NCBI RefSeq assembly: GCF_035917335.1
Contig: NZ_CP109067.1
Span: 6,695,001-6,759,000, forward strand
Reading direction: 5' to 3'
DNA: 64,000 bases
DNA from: Micromonospora sp. NBC_01813
GTDB taxonomy: Bacteria > Actinomycetota > Actinomycetes > Mycobacteriales > Micromonosporaceae
Under the pieces are notes generated by a model. The model was not told where the DNA came from. It worked only from the letters and a program-made list of their open reading frames with translations, and searched no databases. Below are positions 44,227 through 52,944 of the stretch, piece after piece; the stretch's first letter is position 1, and every line of letters starts with the position of its first letter. The translations under genes were made by a program, and so were the position numbers.

Positions 44227-44476
44227 CCCGCTGGTCAAGGTCGGCGATACGGTTTCGCTGAATGTCGGCGACTACGGCTACGGACTCGGCCGGCTGGTGC
44301 TGCGGGTGGCTCGGGTCGACGACGGCGCACAACATCCGGGGATCGAATGGATCCAGCTGATCGGCGTCGAAGTCGTCGCGGGCGAGGACCAACGGTTCCG
44401 GGCGATCGTCGTACGCGCGGACGCGCTGCGCCGCCCCGGCGCGGTGACCCGCCCGCCCGGCCGTCGCCGCCCGTGA
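44216..44476 (+). CDS. Small beta-rich accessory protein
   Basis: The protein has 86 residues from ATG 44216, inside the end of the previous gene. The sequence VKVGDTVSLNVGDYGYGLGRLVLRVARV suggests a small beta-barrel (SH3-like) with a Pro/Arg-rich tail. No family is recognised. Coupled translation with the 91-residue protein suggests joint function. A long perfect hairpin follows 6 bp after the stop. Confidence 0.6.
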   Translation: MTNDPLVKVGDTVSLNVGDYGYGLGRLVLRVARVDDGAQHPGIEWIQLIGVEVVAGEDQRFRAIVVRADALRRPGAVTRPPGRRRP

Positions 44477-44482
44477 GCTCAT

Positions 44483-44541
44483 CGAGTGGAGGGCTGGGGT
44501 ACGTAACTCCCGAGAAGTTAGGTACCCCAGCCCTCCACTCG
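44483..44541. terminator. Long perfect hairpin
   Basis: The arms 44483-44501 and 44523-44541 are exact reverse complements (19 bp). The 21-nt loop contains a smaller nested stem (taact ... agtta). It lies between the accessory genes and the PadR promoter, so it is a terminator or a structured leader/insulator. Confidence 0.85.
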
Positions 44542-44573
44542 ACGTGCCGCCACCCCTCCGCGAGTACCTTCGC

Positions 44574-44602
44574 TTGCGATATACCTTCGTGGCCGATATA
44601 TT
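44574..44602 (+). promoter_or_regulatory. Leaderless promoter and operator of the PadR operon
   Basis: -35 TTGCGA (44574-44579), 17-bp spacer, -10 TATATT (44597-44602). ATG 44609 is 6 nt beyond the -10, so the transcript should be leaderless. The word cgatata occurs twice (44577 and 44594), placing AT-rich PadR-type recognition sequence over the promoter. Confidence 0.75.
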
Positions 44603-44608
44603 CCAGGC

Positions 44609-44965
44609 ATGCCCGAGGTGCTGCGTGAGCCGACGTTCCTCATCCTGACCGCCCTTGCCCGGGAGCCGATGCACGGCTACGGCCTGATCTCGGAGGTGTC
44701 CACCCTCTCCGCCGGTCGGCTGACCCTGCGTCCTGGCACGCTCTACGGCGCACTCGATCGGCTCGGTGACGACGGGCTGATCGCCACCGACCGCGAGGAA
44801 ATCGTCGACGGCCGGCTGCGCCGCTACTACCGCCTCACCGATGACGGCGAGTCGGTGTTGCGCGCCGAGACCGAACGGATGCGGCTCAACGTGCAAGCCG
44901 CCAGTCAGCGACTGCGTGCCCGCGAGCAGGCCGCTACCACGCGTTTGGCTGGGGGCGTCGCATGA
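44609..44965 (+). CDS. PadR-family transcriptional regulator
   Basis: The protein has 118 residues. The PadR winged helix is complete: REPTFLILTALAREPMHGYGL, then LRPGTLYGALDRLGDDGLI and RRYYRLTDDGESVLRAE, then a short C-terminal helix for dimerisation. PadR proteins usually repress their own operon and respond to phenolic compounds, antibiotics or membrane stress. It is coupled by a 4-bp overlap to the membrane protein, its probable regulated partner. Confidence 0.95.
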   Translation: MPEVLREPTFLILTALAREPMHGYGLISEVSTLSAGRLTLRPGTLYGALDRLGDDGLIATDREEIVDGRLRRYYRLTDDGESVLRAETERMRLNVQAASQRLRAREQAATTRLAGGVA

Positions 44966-45957
44966 CCGGCGAGGAGTCCATCCTGGAGCGTCGCTATCGG
45001 GCGCTGCTGCGCTGCTATCCGGCGGACTACCGGGCTCATCGCGGCGACGAGATGCTCGACACCTACGTGGCCCTGGTCGACGAGGACCGCCGGTGGCCGA
45101 GCGCGGCTGACACCCTGGACGTGCTGGCGGGTGCGACCCGTGCCCACCTGCGTAGCGCTGGTGTGGCGGCGGCGCTGCCGGTCGCCGCCACCGTCGCGAT
45201 CGGCACGGTCACCATGCTGGCCGCCTTCTGGCTGACCAGGTCCGAGGTGTTCGTCGGTGGACTGTCTGGGCCAGTGCCGACCTTCGGCCCGTTCCAGACC
45301 CTCGGCGCGGTCGCCTGGCTTGCCTGGCTGGCCGTCGGTTTCGTGGCGTTGGCGCTGCCCGGCCGTGCCGTCCGGGTCGGCGTCGTGGCGGCGCTCGCGA
45401 TAACGGTAGCTCTGCTCCCCGCTGCCGCCCTGATGCCGTACGACCGGCCTACGTTGGTGGTGCTGGTGCCGCAACTGGCTCTCGGCCTGGTCGCGCTCGG
45501 CCTGCCGAACAGTCCCGGAGGTCGGGCCAGGTTGCTGCTGCGGGTCGTCGTCGCAGTTGTCACGGCGATCGCCACTGCGTTCGTGATCATCACCATGCCA
45601 GGCGGCCCGTACCGGTGGTTCGACGGCGATGTGCTCGCCGCCACCGCCGCGATCCTGCTGATCGGGCTGCTCATCGCCAGCGGCCTGCTGGCCGTGCGTG
45701 GCGACGATCGGGGCTGGTTGGCGACGTTGCTTCTGCTGCCGGCGCTGGTGTTGCTCCTGGTCGAACCGCTCACCGGGCTGGTGGCCAGTTACGCCGGGAC
45801 CTCTGCGGATTCCTGGGCGTTGACCGCCTGGGTGGCCGTCGCCTCGGCGCTCGCGGCTGGCGCGGCCCTGCCGCTGGCCACCGCGATCCGCAGCCGGCGC
45901 CCGAAGCCACCGGCCACGGCCTGTCCGACCTGCGGCAGCCGGGCCGCCCCGAGGTGA
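44962..45957 (+). CDS. Membrane protein encoded with PadR
   Basis: The protein has 331 residues. A soluble N-terminus (LERRYRALLRCYPADYRAHRGDEMLDTYVALVDE) is the short conserved region seen at the start of many actinobacterial membrane proteins encoded next to PadR regulators. About eight membrane helices follow (~65-310), and a C-terminal CPTCGSR cluster may bind zinc. The role is unknown; drug or membrane stress response is inferred from the regulator. Confidence 0.75.
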   Translation: MTGEESILERRYRALLRCYPADYRAHRGDEMLDTYVALVDEDRRWPSAADTLDVLAGATRAHLRSAGVAAALPVAATVAIGTVTMLAAFWLTRSEVFVGGLSGPVPTFGPFQTLGAVAWLAWLAVGFVALALPGRAVRVGVVAALAITVALLPAAALMPYDRPTLVVLVPQLALGLVALGLPNSPGGRARLLLRVVVAVVTAIATAFVIITMPGGPYRWFDGDVLAATAAILLIGLLIASGLLAVRGDDRGWLATLLLLPALVLLLVEPLTGLVASYAGTSADSWALTAWVAVASALAAGAALPLATAIRSRRPKPPATACPTCGSRAAPR

Positions 45958-46050
45958 GTCGGAGCGGAGCGGTCGGCGGCGTGACCGGGCCTGTTCGGTT
46001 AGCTCCGTACTTCGTCTGCGTCGTCAGCGGACAGGTCGTGACGGAAGTGG

Positions 46051-47361
46051 TCAGCAGCTCTGTGGATCAGCTCCACGGGAAAACAGCAGTGGGGTGCGGT
46101 GCTGCCCCTCCATCGCCGGGCGTGCCCGGATATGGGCGCAGCCCCGAGCGAAGGCCCTCGGCACGGTCCAGCCGGCGAAGAGCGCTTCGTAGAAGCCTTT
46201 GCTGAAGTGGATCGCCGCCTTGTCCAGGATCTCGTACCGCATCCCGACCACGTACTCGATGTGTCGGGACACGGCCTCGGCCAGCCGAACCGAGTGGCAC
46301 GCGTTCACGATCACGCAGCGGAGCGTGGGCGTGTGCTGCCCGAACAGCGCCGCCAACCCCTCGGGGGCGATCGAGTCCTGTTCGCCCAGATCGTTCTCCA
46401 GGTACAGGGAACCGTCCCTGTCGCCGTGCCCGGAGAAGTGGACGACCTGCGGGTCGTACGAGATGAGCGCCTGGCTGAGGTCGTCGAACCGCACCGCCGG
46501 GCAATGTTCGATTCGGAAGCGGTCCCGCGCTCTGCCGAGAGGAAGCAGTTGTTGGACCTTACGCATCTCCAGGTCCGAGCGCAGCGGAGCCAGGTCCCGT
46601 GGGCTGGCTGCCAGGTAGAGAACGGTCTGCTCGGTGAGGGCCGGCTGGGTGACCGGTGCGGCGGGCTGGCTCGGCTCGGCCGGCCGTACCGCTACGTCGA
46701 GCACGTCCTCCTGCATGACGGTCCGGGTCGCGCCACTCTGGTCCAGGTGGCCGTACCTGGTGGTGACCACCACCGGTACGTGCCGGCCACGCTCCGTCGC
46801 CCGTACGGCGAGGGTGAACCGCGCCGTCGCACTCTCCTTGAGTACGGCGATCCGACGCTGTCGGTCGTCGCTGGCGACCGGCCCCCGCAGCGCCACAGTG
46901 ACGTCGTGCAGCGCGACCCCGGTCTCGTTGCTGACCAGGATGGTCAACTCGTCCCAGGCGTCCAGGTCGAGCTCACGGTTGTCGCACCACACCCGGAGCC
47001 GGCCAGCAGGCTGCCTGACCGGCACCGGCGCAGGCGCGGACCTCGCCACCAGGTCCGCGCTGAAGTCCGTCACCCGGACCGGCACGTCGAACTCGTTGCG
47101 GTACGAGAAGTTGGGGCTGGTGAGCGTGAACTTGCCCGGTCGCCGTACCTGCACCGCGATCTCGTGCGTGTACGCGTGTCCGGGTGGTATCACCGGGACC
47201 TCGACTCGGTCGGAGCCGCTCATCAGCACGACACCGGCTGGGATCCGAAGCTTGAACACGACGTTGGCGCACGGGCCTCGGCCCGTGTTACGGAACACCA
47301 CCGACAGCTGCTCCCGTCGGTGGACGGTCAGTTCATCCGGTACGACGGCTACCTCTATCAA
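46051..47361 (-). CDS. CHAT-domain protease with Ig-like N-terminus
   Basis: The protein has 436 residues. TTG 47361 is chosen because it overlaps the previous stop (TTGA), matching the other junctions in the operon; the longer open frame to 47454 lies inside the upstream gene. Two beta-sandwich domains (~1-95, ~110-215; VVFRNTGRGPCANVVFKL is Ig/CARDB-like) precede the CHAT domain (~235-430). The catalytic pair is His312 in VVHFSGHGD and Cys355 in VIVNACHS. CHAT proteases are caspase relatives used in bacterial conflict and death systems. This is the last gene of the YcaO-caspase operon. Confidence 0.85.
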   Translation of the reverse strand: MIEVAVVPDELTVHRREQLSVVFRNTGRGPCANVVFKLRIPAGVVLMSGSDRVEVPVIPPGHAYTHEIAVQVRRPGKFTLTSPNFSYRNEFDVPVRVTDFSADLVARSAPAPVPVRQPAGRLRVWCDNRELDLDAWDELTILVSNETGVALHDVTVALRGPVASDDRQRRIAVLKESATARFTLAVRATERGRHVPVVVTTRYGHLDQSGATRTVMQEDVLDVAVRPAEPSQPAAPVTQPALTEQTVLYLAASPRDLAPLRSDLEMRKVQQLLPLGRARDRFRIEHCPAVRFDDLSQALISYDPQVVHFSGHGDRDGSLYLENDLGEQDSIAPEGLAALFGQHTPTLRCVIVNACHSVRLAEAVSRHIEYVVGMRYEILDKAAIHFSKGFYEALFAGWTVPRAFARGCAHIRARPAMEGQHRTPLLFSRGADPQSC

Positions 47362-47741
47362 GACCTGTCCGCCGATCGTTCCACGCCGATCCTCTTCAGC
47401 TGTTCCTTGATGCTGGCCGCACCGGTCTCGTTGCGGTGGAACTGTCTGGCGCACTTCTCGCAGTGCACAGCGGCCGGCGCGCTCGCGGCGGTGCCCCGGG
47501 CCGGTGGTGCGGGCGTCGGCCGAGCGAGAAATGGCGGCAGGTGGGGCACCGGATTCGGTGTATCGGAATCGGGGTCCATACGATCGTTGTGATCCCTGGC
47601 CGCCGCACCGGCGTCAGCGAAGGCGTGGTCGCGTGTGATGACACGGCCGTGCGTCCTGCAGACCGGCGTCCCGCAGTGGTGACACACCAGGATCTTGTTG
47701 TCCTCCAGGGTCTCGCCGTTGGCCCCGCAGATGACGATCAT
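47358..47741 (-). CDS. Small zinc-finger protein of the YcaO-caspase operon
   Basis: The protein has 127 residues. The N-terminal finger ILVCHHCGTPVCRTHG has Cys20, Cys23, Cys28 and His31, and is nearly the same module as in the 719-residue protein encoded just upstream (LCHHCQRPMCRKH). A Pro/Ala-rich linker leads to a second pair, VHCEKCARQFHR. It has no membrane segment. Start and stop each overlap the neighbours by 4 bp, so it is made in step with them. The finger pattern resembles a B-box/RING-like treble clef; whether it binds protein, ubiquitin-like tags or nucleic acid is unknown. Confidence 0.8.
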   Translation of the reverse strand: MIVICGANGETLEDNKILVCHHCGTPVCRTHGRVITRDHAFADAGAAARDHNDRMDPDSDTPNPVPHLPPFLARPTPAPPARGTAASAPAAVHCEKCARQFHRNETGAASIKEQLKRIGVERSADRS

Positions 47742-49897
47742 CGGTCGCCCTCCAATCTGGCTAGCTCAGCGTCGATCTGCGCGACGACCGATCGATAGGT
47801 CTCTTCCGAGATGCGTCCCGAGACCACCGCCTCCCCGGCGACGCTCCACTGCCGACGCAGTTCGGCGATCCGGTGGCTTGCGTCGTTCGTTCCGAATGGG
47901 AGATCGGACCCGTACTCCGGCCCGACGGTGGCCTCGACTCGGATGGCGTCGTCCGACCAGGCCTGCCCTTCGATTACGTCGTCCGGTGCGACAGGCGTCT
48001 GCGCCGAGGGCAGCGCACGGGGGCCAGCGGCTCGATCGGCGCGGGCGGCGAGCAACTGCGTGACTCGGTCGTGCAGGCTGTACCAGGTGTTCTCGATGTG
48101 GGTGAGCAGTTCGTCGCCTGCGATGTCCGGCCCGGCGCTCCCGTCAGCCGGCTCGGTCGACGGCTGCAGCCCGACCGGGACGCCCATCGCGTGCGTACCC
48201 TTGACCGTCACCGTGGCGGTCGTCTTGCCGAGGTTCCCGGCGCCGGCGCCGACCTCCTCTCCGCGCAGGTTGATGTCGAAGTCGATGGGAAACAGTCCGA
48301 TGTACCGACGGCCGGAAATGTCCCAGACGCGGTTCATCCCGGATCTCGCGTCGTCGAGATACGGCAGGTGCTCGACGACACTCTTCACGTAGTAGTCGTC
48401 GTAGCTGATGGCGTTGGTCAGTTCCGACACCACGCTGTAGTCGGGGACGACCCCGTGGAACTCGTCCGCCCGGGGGTGATCGGATGCCTCGTCGTCCGGG
48501 ATTGCCCGTTGGTCCTGATAGCGGATCGAGCGGAGGCTGGCGTCGAACGCCACGGCCACCTGGGTCTGCGTCGTGGCCTTCAGTGGATGCCCGGCTTCGC
48601 CGCCGGGCAGGTAGACACCGACGCCGGTGACACCGGAGAGGAGCTTGTCGAACGTCACCTCGAGTCTGCCGGACACGGTGAGCCTGGTCCGTGGGCTGTC
48701 GTCCCCGGTCCGGGCGGGCCCGGCGCTGCTGCCGACGGCCGTTTCGGGCATCTCGGTGATGCGATTCTCGAAGCGCAGCGTCAGAGTGCGGCTGTTCCCG
48801 GCGGCGGCGTTCGGCTTGACCTGCCTCCACCGGACCACCCGATACCCGTCGCGGAGGCTGACCTCGGCCTGCCTGGGTTCGGAGTTCTCCAGGTGACCCC
48901 AGCTCGCCGGCACTTCGAGCTGAATCAGGTCGAACGACAACTTGAGGTTGTCCGGTTCCTCATCGAGCGGATTCCAGTGCAGGTCGATCTCGAGTGTCCG
49001 GCGATCGGAATCGGGCACCAGGGACGGTACGATCCACAGCGGAATAGCGCCCGGGGTCCGGCTGTCCAGGACCTCGTAGTCGACGACGGAAGTCGGCTCG
49101 GCGGGTGGCCGTTGTGCTCCGGGGCGCAGCAGCGGACTGTCGTCGGCGGAATCCCCGCCGAGTGAAATACCGGTCCCGGCGGGCAGGACCGAGGTCTGCC
49201 CGGGACCGAAAGCGAGCCCGACGTCTCCCTCGAACATCAGGTAGCCGCAGGAGAACGGCACCGGCTCGGACGCGGCAAGCGTGAACCGCTTACGGTACGC
49301 CTGGATCCCGGCGAAGGCGCTGTTGGTCGACATGTTGACCGTCATCGTCCCGGCAACCGAGTCCACTGTGTTGGAGTAGCCGGTGTCGTCCAAGCGGACG
49401 TAACCGCTGAGGCGCTCGACGAGTTCGACGGAGCCCAGCTGAGGCACGACCGGCAGCGGCGGTCGCGCCGACTTCTGGGCCCGCCGGTAGTGCACGAGCA
49501 GCGCGCCGCCGACGGTCGCCGCGCCGACCAGCAGCAGGACCAGCCCGGTCGCGAGGTGCACGGCCAGCAGGATCGCGCCGAGCACCGCGATGGCCGCCCC
49601 GAGCGCGATCCAGCGGTACGGGATGCCATGGACGACGTGGTCGTGTTCGTCGCAGTGATACACGCCCGCCGTCGCGCCGTCGAGGCCGAAGCCGGCGAAC
49701 TCCGCACTGATCGGTTTCTTCGGTTTCGCCCTGCCGCTGCCGGACGTGCCGCCCTGGGATTTTTCCGGCCGGAACACCATCGGGCTGTGCTTGCGGCACA
49801 TCGGGCGTTGGCAATGATGGCACAGCGAGGCGATCTTGTCGTGGCCGCACTTGTAACAGCGTGCCCGAGGCGCGCGGCCAACCACTTCCTCGTTCAT
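47738..49897 (-). CDS. Zinc-finger, membrane-spanning protein with large beta-rich domain
   Basis: The protein has 719 residues from ATG 49897 (ATGA overlap with the previous stop). The N-terminal finger has Cys14, Cys17, Cys26, Cys29, Cys34 and His37 (RCYKCGHDKIASLCHHCQ, then PMCRKH); a further CDEHDH near residue 78 may add ligands. Two membrane helices (~92-140: WIALGAAIAVLGAILLAVHL; GLVLLLVGAATVGGALLV) form a hairpin. The remaining ~570 residues are beta-rich with several sandwich-like segments and no enzymatic motif I recognise. The finger and the large domain would then be on the same side of the membrane. It is probably the membrane component of the operon's system. Confidence 0.75.
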   Translation of the reverse strand: MNEEVVGRAPRARCYKCGHDKIASLCHHCQRPMCRKHSPMVFRPEKSQGGTSGSGRAKPKKPISAEFAGFGLDGATAGVYHCDEHDHVVHGIPYRWIALGAAIAVLGAILLAVHLATGLVLLLVGAATVGGALLVHYRRAQKSARPPLPVVPQLGSVELVERLSGYVRLDDTGYSNTVDSVAGTMTVNMSTNSAFAGIQAYRKRFTLAASEPVPFSCGYLMFEGDVGLAFGPGQTSVLPAGTGISLGGDSADDSPLLRPGAQRPPAEPTSVVDYEVLDSRTPGAIPLWIVPSLVPDSDRRTLEIDLHWNPLDEEPDNLKLSFDLIQLEVPASWGHLENSEPRQAEVSLRDGYRVVRWRQVKPNAAAGNSRTLTLRFENRITEMPETAVGSSAGPARTGDDSPRTRLTVSGRLEVTFDKLLSGVTGVGVYLPGGEAGHPLKATTQTQVAVAFDASLRSIRYQDQRAIPDDEASDHPRADEFHGVVPDYSVVSELTNAISYDDYYVKSVVEHLPYLDDARSGMNRVWDISGRRYIGLFPIDFDINLRGEEVGAGAGNLGKTTATVTVKGTHAMGVPVGLQPSTEPADGSAGPDIAGDELLTHIENTWYSLHDRVTQLLAARADRAAGPRALPSAQTPVAPDDVIEGQAWSDDAIRVEATVGPEYGSDLPFGTNDASHRIAELRRQWSVAGEAVVSGRISEETYRSVVAQIDAELARLEGDR

Positions 49898-51474
49898 GAC
49901 TCGGCTGCTTTCGGTCTCGACAACTGGTGGTAGATGAATCGGTCCCGTATCTCCTGCTGCACGGCGTTCATCACGCGGGTGATCTCCTTGTGGTCCCGGT
50001 GCAACGTGCCGAGCATGGAGACGGTGATCCGGCCGCTCTCCTTGGCGCCCTCGACCACGGTGTCGCCCATTTTGTGCTGACGCAGAAGCTGTGCCCGTCT
50101 GCCTTCGACCAGAATCCGCAGTTCGAGGTCGTCCGGCCCTTGGCTGCGTCGGGCCAGCAACAGCCACCTCGGGGCAGCCTCGTTCTGCGGTTTCTCTGGC
50201 AGTTTCTCGACCCTGAACCTGGCGTTGCGCAGCACGGTCTCGATATCCGTGATCCGGATCTCCTCCGGGATGATGTCGTCGAAGACGAACTGCTGGTACG
50301 GCGAGAACGCCCGCCCGGCGAAGATGTCGCCCAGATACGCCGTCGCCTTGATTTTCAGCGTCGTCGACAGCTCCAGCCGCAGCGCGTGCGGGTGTCCGGT
50401 CGCGTCGTACAACCTGGCCCGCAACCCGGACATCAGGTAGCCCGGGATCTCGACCTCCGCGTCGACCTCGAGCACGTCGTCCTTCAACAGGTCGCCCGGA
50501 TGTTCGACGTGGAGCACGGCAATCTCGCTGTGGAACATCTGAGTGTCGGCGTCGTCGTCGTGGTCGGACCCTTCCGGCGTCCGGTAGCGCACCGGGACGT
50601 CGTCCCATTCCAGCCGGCGCTCGACCGGGTTGTAGCGCACCGCCTTCCGGTGTGGGTCTTCGCTCGCCGGCGACTCGAGGTTCTTGACGAAGAGCCTGGT
50701 GCTGCGCAGCGAGGTGAGCGTCGGCCACTGGACGGACATGCTCGTGATCTCGGGAGCCAGCTGGGCCAGCTTGCGGGGGCCCAGCTCGACGGGAAGCACG
50801 ATCCGGAGGGCGAACGTCAGCCACAACTCGTTGGTGAAGCTGATCTTCCGGTGGAATCTGTCGATGATCTGCTGCGGATTGTCGTACCACTTCTCCTTGA
50901 GCCGATCCCAGGCTACTTTCCGTACCGTCTCCGGATCGAGGTCGTCGGCGACTCTGGCGGCGGCGTCCAACTCGTCTTCCAGGCTGTCGAGATCGTGGAC
51001 GTTCACGGTGAACTCCACCGGGTAGATCGGCGGGTACTGCGGCTGGTAGTCGTACCGGATCTCGCACGTCTGGCGGTCACCGGTCAGGTCGATCGCGGCG
51101 CCCGCGTCGGTCAGCGGCACGGTGATCGGGAGGACGCCGGCCGAGGTGTGGTGGCTGACCTCGGCGGGCAGGCGGGTCGCCTTGTGATGGTCAGCCAACA
51201 GAAGATGGCCGATCGTGGCCTTGCGGTCCGGCCCAGGACCCGAAGGCAGCGCGTGCGCGACGTCGCTGGAGGCCTCCTGGGTGAAGTACCGCTGCCCGTC
51301 GTACGGAACGCTGACCTCGATGAGGCCGGCACCGTCGCCGTCCTGCCCGACCGCCCGGTTCCGGGAGATCTCCTGACTGACCCGGTACGTCTCGGTCAGT
51401 TCGACCCGCTGCGGTACCGCGCGGGCAAACACGGTGGCATCCTTCTGCCCTAGTAAGAGGTCCTTGATCGACAC
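49894..51474 (-). CDS. Soluble protein of unknown function in the YcaO-caspase operon
   Basis: The protein has 526 residues from GTG 51474 (GGAGGG 10 nt upstream). No signal peptide, membrane helix or known catalytic motif is seen. The N-terminal ~200 residues are beta-rich, a central region is mixed (DLDSLEDELDAAARVADDLDPETVRKVAWDRLKEKW holds two helices), and the C-terminus ends with a helix (EITRVMNAVQQEIRDRFIYHQL). The beta segments (DAEVEIPGYLMSGLRARLYD) resemble those in the 719-residue neighbour, so the two may share ancestry. It overlaps that gene by 4 bp. Confidence 0.65.
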   Translation of the reverse strand: MSIKDLLLGQKDATVFARAVPQRVELTETYRVSQEISRNRAVGQDGDGAGLIEVSVPYDGQRYFTQEASSDVAHALPSGPGPDRKATIGHLLLADHHKATRLPAEVSHHTSAGVLPITVPLTDAGAAIDLTGDRQTCEIRYDYQPQYPPIYPVEFTVNVHDLDSLEDELDAAARVADDLDPETVRKVAWDRLKEKWYDNPQQIIDRFHRKISFTNELWLTFALRIVLPVELGPRKLAQLAPEITSMSVQWPTLTSLRSTRLFVKNLESPASEDPHRKAVRYNPVERRLEWDDVPVRYRTPEGSDHDDDADTQMFHSEIAVLHVEHPGDLLKDDVLEVDAEVEIPGYLMSGLRARLYDATGHPHALRLELSTTLKIKATAYLGDIFAGRAFSPYQQFVFDDIIPEEIRITDIETVLRNARFRVEKLPEKPQNEAAPRWLLLARRSQGPDDLELRILVEGRRAQLLRQHKMGDTVVEGAKESGRITVSMLGTLHRDHKEITRVMNAVQQEIRDRFIYHQLSRPKAAES

Positions 51475-51572
51475 GTCTGCTCACCCTCCATCTGGGCCAC
51501 GAGTCGCGTCGGACATGTCGGCCGACAGTGCGCGGTGCCGCGCGTACGCCTCGGTCATTGCCGTCATACGTG

Positions 51573-52862
51573 TTACTGACGGACCGGCGCCCAGTGGAAC
51601 GACATGCGGTGTACGTCGTGCCGGACCGAGCCGTGGTCACCGGCGGCAAGGTCCCGGAAGGCCTGGACCGGAGCTGCCGGGGCCGAGGCGACCAGGACGA
51701 CGATCGCTGCTGGCCGCAGGGTGTGGTCGCCGATGTCGGCGGGCCGGGAGAGTCGGAACCCGACCAGCCGCCCGTCCAGTTCGTCGCGGCCGATCAGGTG
51801 TTCCTCGGCCGGTCCGATCGCAATACCCGACGGGTCGAGCGCGGTGACCAGCGAGATCCGCGACAGCGTGTCGAACTCGAGGACCGAGACGTGCACGGTG
51901 CTGCGGCCGGTGTTGCGGACGAGCACGTACACCTGGTCGTCGTGGGACAACGTCGCGCCGGCCGCCGGCAGCGGCGCGGGCCGGCCATCGCGGACGCGGC
52001 CCCACTGCACCGTGACCGAAGCCCCCAGCGGGTGTCGCTCCTCGGCCGGTGCCGGTTGGTCGGCGACGGGCCGGAAGATCAGGCGGTGTGCGGGCCCCTC
52101 CGCCTCGGGGCGCTGCCACGGCACGGCGTCCCAGACCTGCTCGCGTACCCGGGGAAGTAGACCGGCCCAGGTCGCCGGCTGATCGCCGGTGTCGGCCAGC
52201 GCCTGCGCGAGGGCCTCGGTGAATACTCCGACGCGCCGGCCAGCGCTGTTCGTGTGCTCGTACGCGGACTGGTCGCGTCGGCAGGCGACGACCCGTACGG
52301 CACGTTGGTTGCCGAGCACATCCCGTACCGCCGTGTCCAGGCCCTGGCGTCGCTGGCGGCTCAGGTGTGCGGCGATGTCGAGGTAGGCGCGGCCTTGGAG
52401 CGCCTTGACCACGAGATCGCCGTCGCGCGACAGGTGCGCCGCGTGGCAGGCGTCCAGGATGACGGTGATGTTGTCGGTCGTGTTCGCAAGCCGGACGAGC
52501 AGCACCGAGAGCTCGGCACCGGTGATGCCGCGGAAGTCCGATGCCGTCGACTCGGCGTAATCGGTCGGAACGATGAACTGCAGCTTCGGCGGCGTGGTCC
52601 GGCCCGGCGGCGCTAGCGCTGGCGGTGCCACCGCGAGGCCGCCGTGCCCGCTGTAGTAGACCACCACGGCGTCGTCGGCGTGGGCGTCGCGGATCAACCG
52701 CTCGTACGCGTCGAGGATCCCGGCCCGGGTCGCCTGCCGGCCCTCGCAGCGGTGCACCGCGAATCCCCGTCGGCCGAGCAGATCCGCCATGGTGTCGACG
52801 TCGTTGCCCACGCCGCTGAGTCCGTATGTCTGCGAGCCGATGAGTAGGGCACTGCGTCGCAT
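51573..52862 (-). CDS. Caspase-like (C14) cysteine protease
   Basis: The protein has 429 residues from ATG 52862, with GGAGG 6 nt upstream. The caspase fold is complete: RRSALLIGSQTYGLSGVGNDVDTM, the catalytic His73 in VVVYYSGHGGLA and the catalytic Cys139 in VILDACHAAHL. The Asp-rich pocket (FIVPTDYAES, with later VVACRRDQSAYE) is that of metacaspase-type enzymes, which usually cut after Arg/Lys. The C-terminal ~170 residues carry a beta domain (QVYVLVRNTGRSTVHVSVLEFD) like the DUF4384 domain that often follows bacterial caspases. It lies between the YcaO and the 526-residue genes. Confidence 0.9.
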   Translation of the reverse strand: MRRSALLIGSQTYGLSGVGNDVDTMADLLGRRGFAVHRCEGRQATRAGILDAYERLIRDAHADDAVVVYYSGHGGLAVAPPALAPPGRTTPPKLQFIVPTDYAESTASDFRGITGAELSVLLVRLANTTDNITVILDACHAAHLSRDGDLVVKALQGRAYLDIAAHLSRQRRQGLDTAVRDVLGNQRAVRVVACRRDQSAYEHTNSAGRRVGVFTEALAQALADTGDQPATWAGLLPRVREQVWDAVPWQRPEAEGPAHRLIFRPVADQPAPAEERHPLGASVTVQWGRVRDGRPAPLPAAGATLSHDDQVYVLVRNTGRSTVHVSVLEFDTLSRISLVTALDPSGIAIGPAEEHLIGRDELDGRLVGFRLSRPADIGDHTLRPAAIVVLVASAPAAPVQAFRDLAAGDHGSVRHDVHRMSFHWAPVRQ

Positions 52863-52944
52863 GCCGGCCTCCGGGAGAAGTGTGCTGGCAGCGACTTCTG
52901 ACGGACGAGCCTGCGACGGGACCCAGCGCCATGATCAACTGAAG

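Noticed and set aside
47362-47454. Longer start of the CHAT protein at 47454
   Set aside because: It would overlap the zinc-finger gene by ~97 bp; TTG 47361 gives the same 4-bp overlap type as the other junctions and begins at the Ig-like domain.
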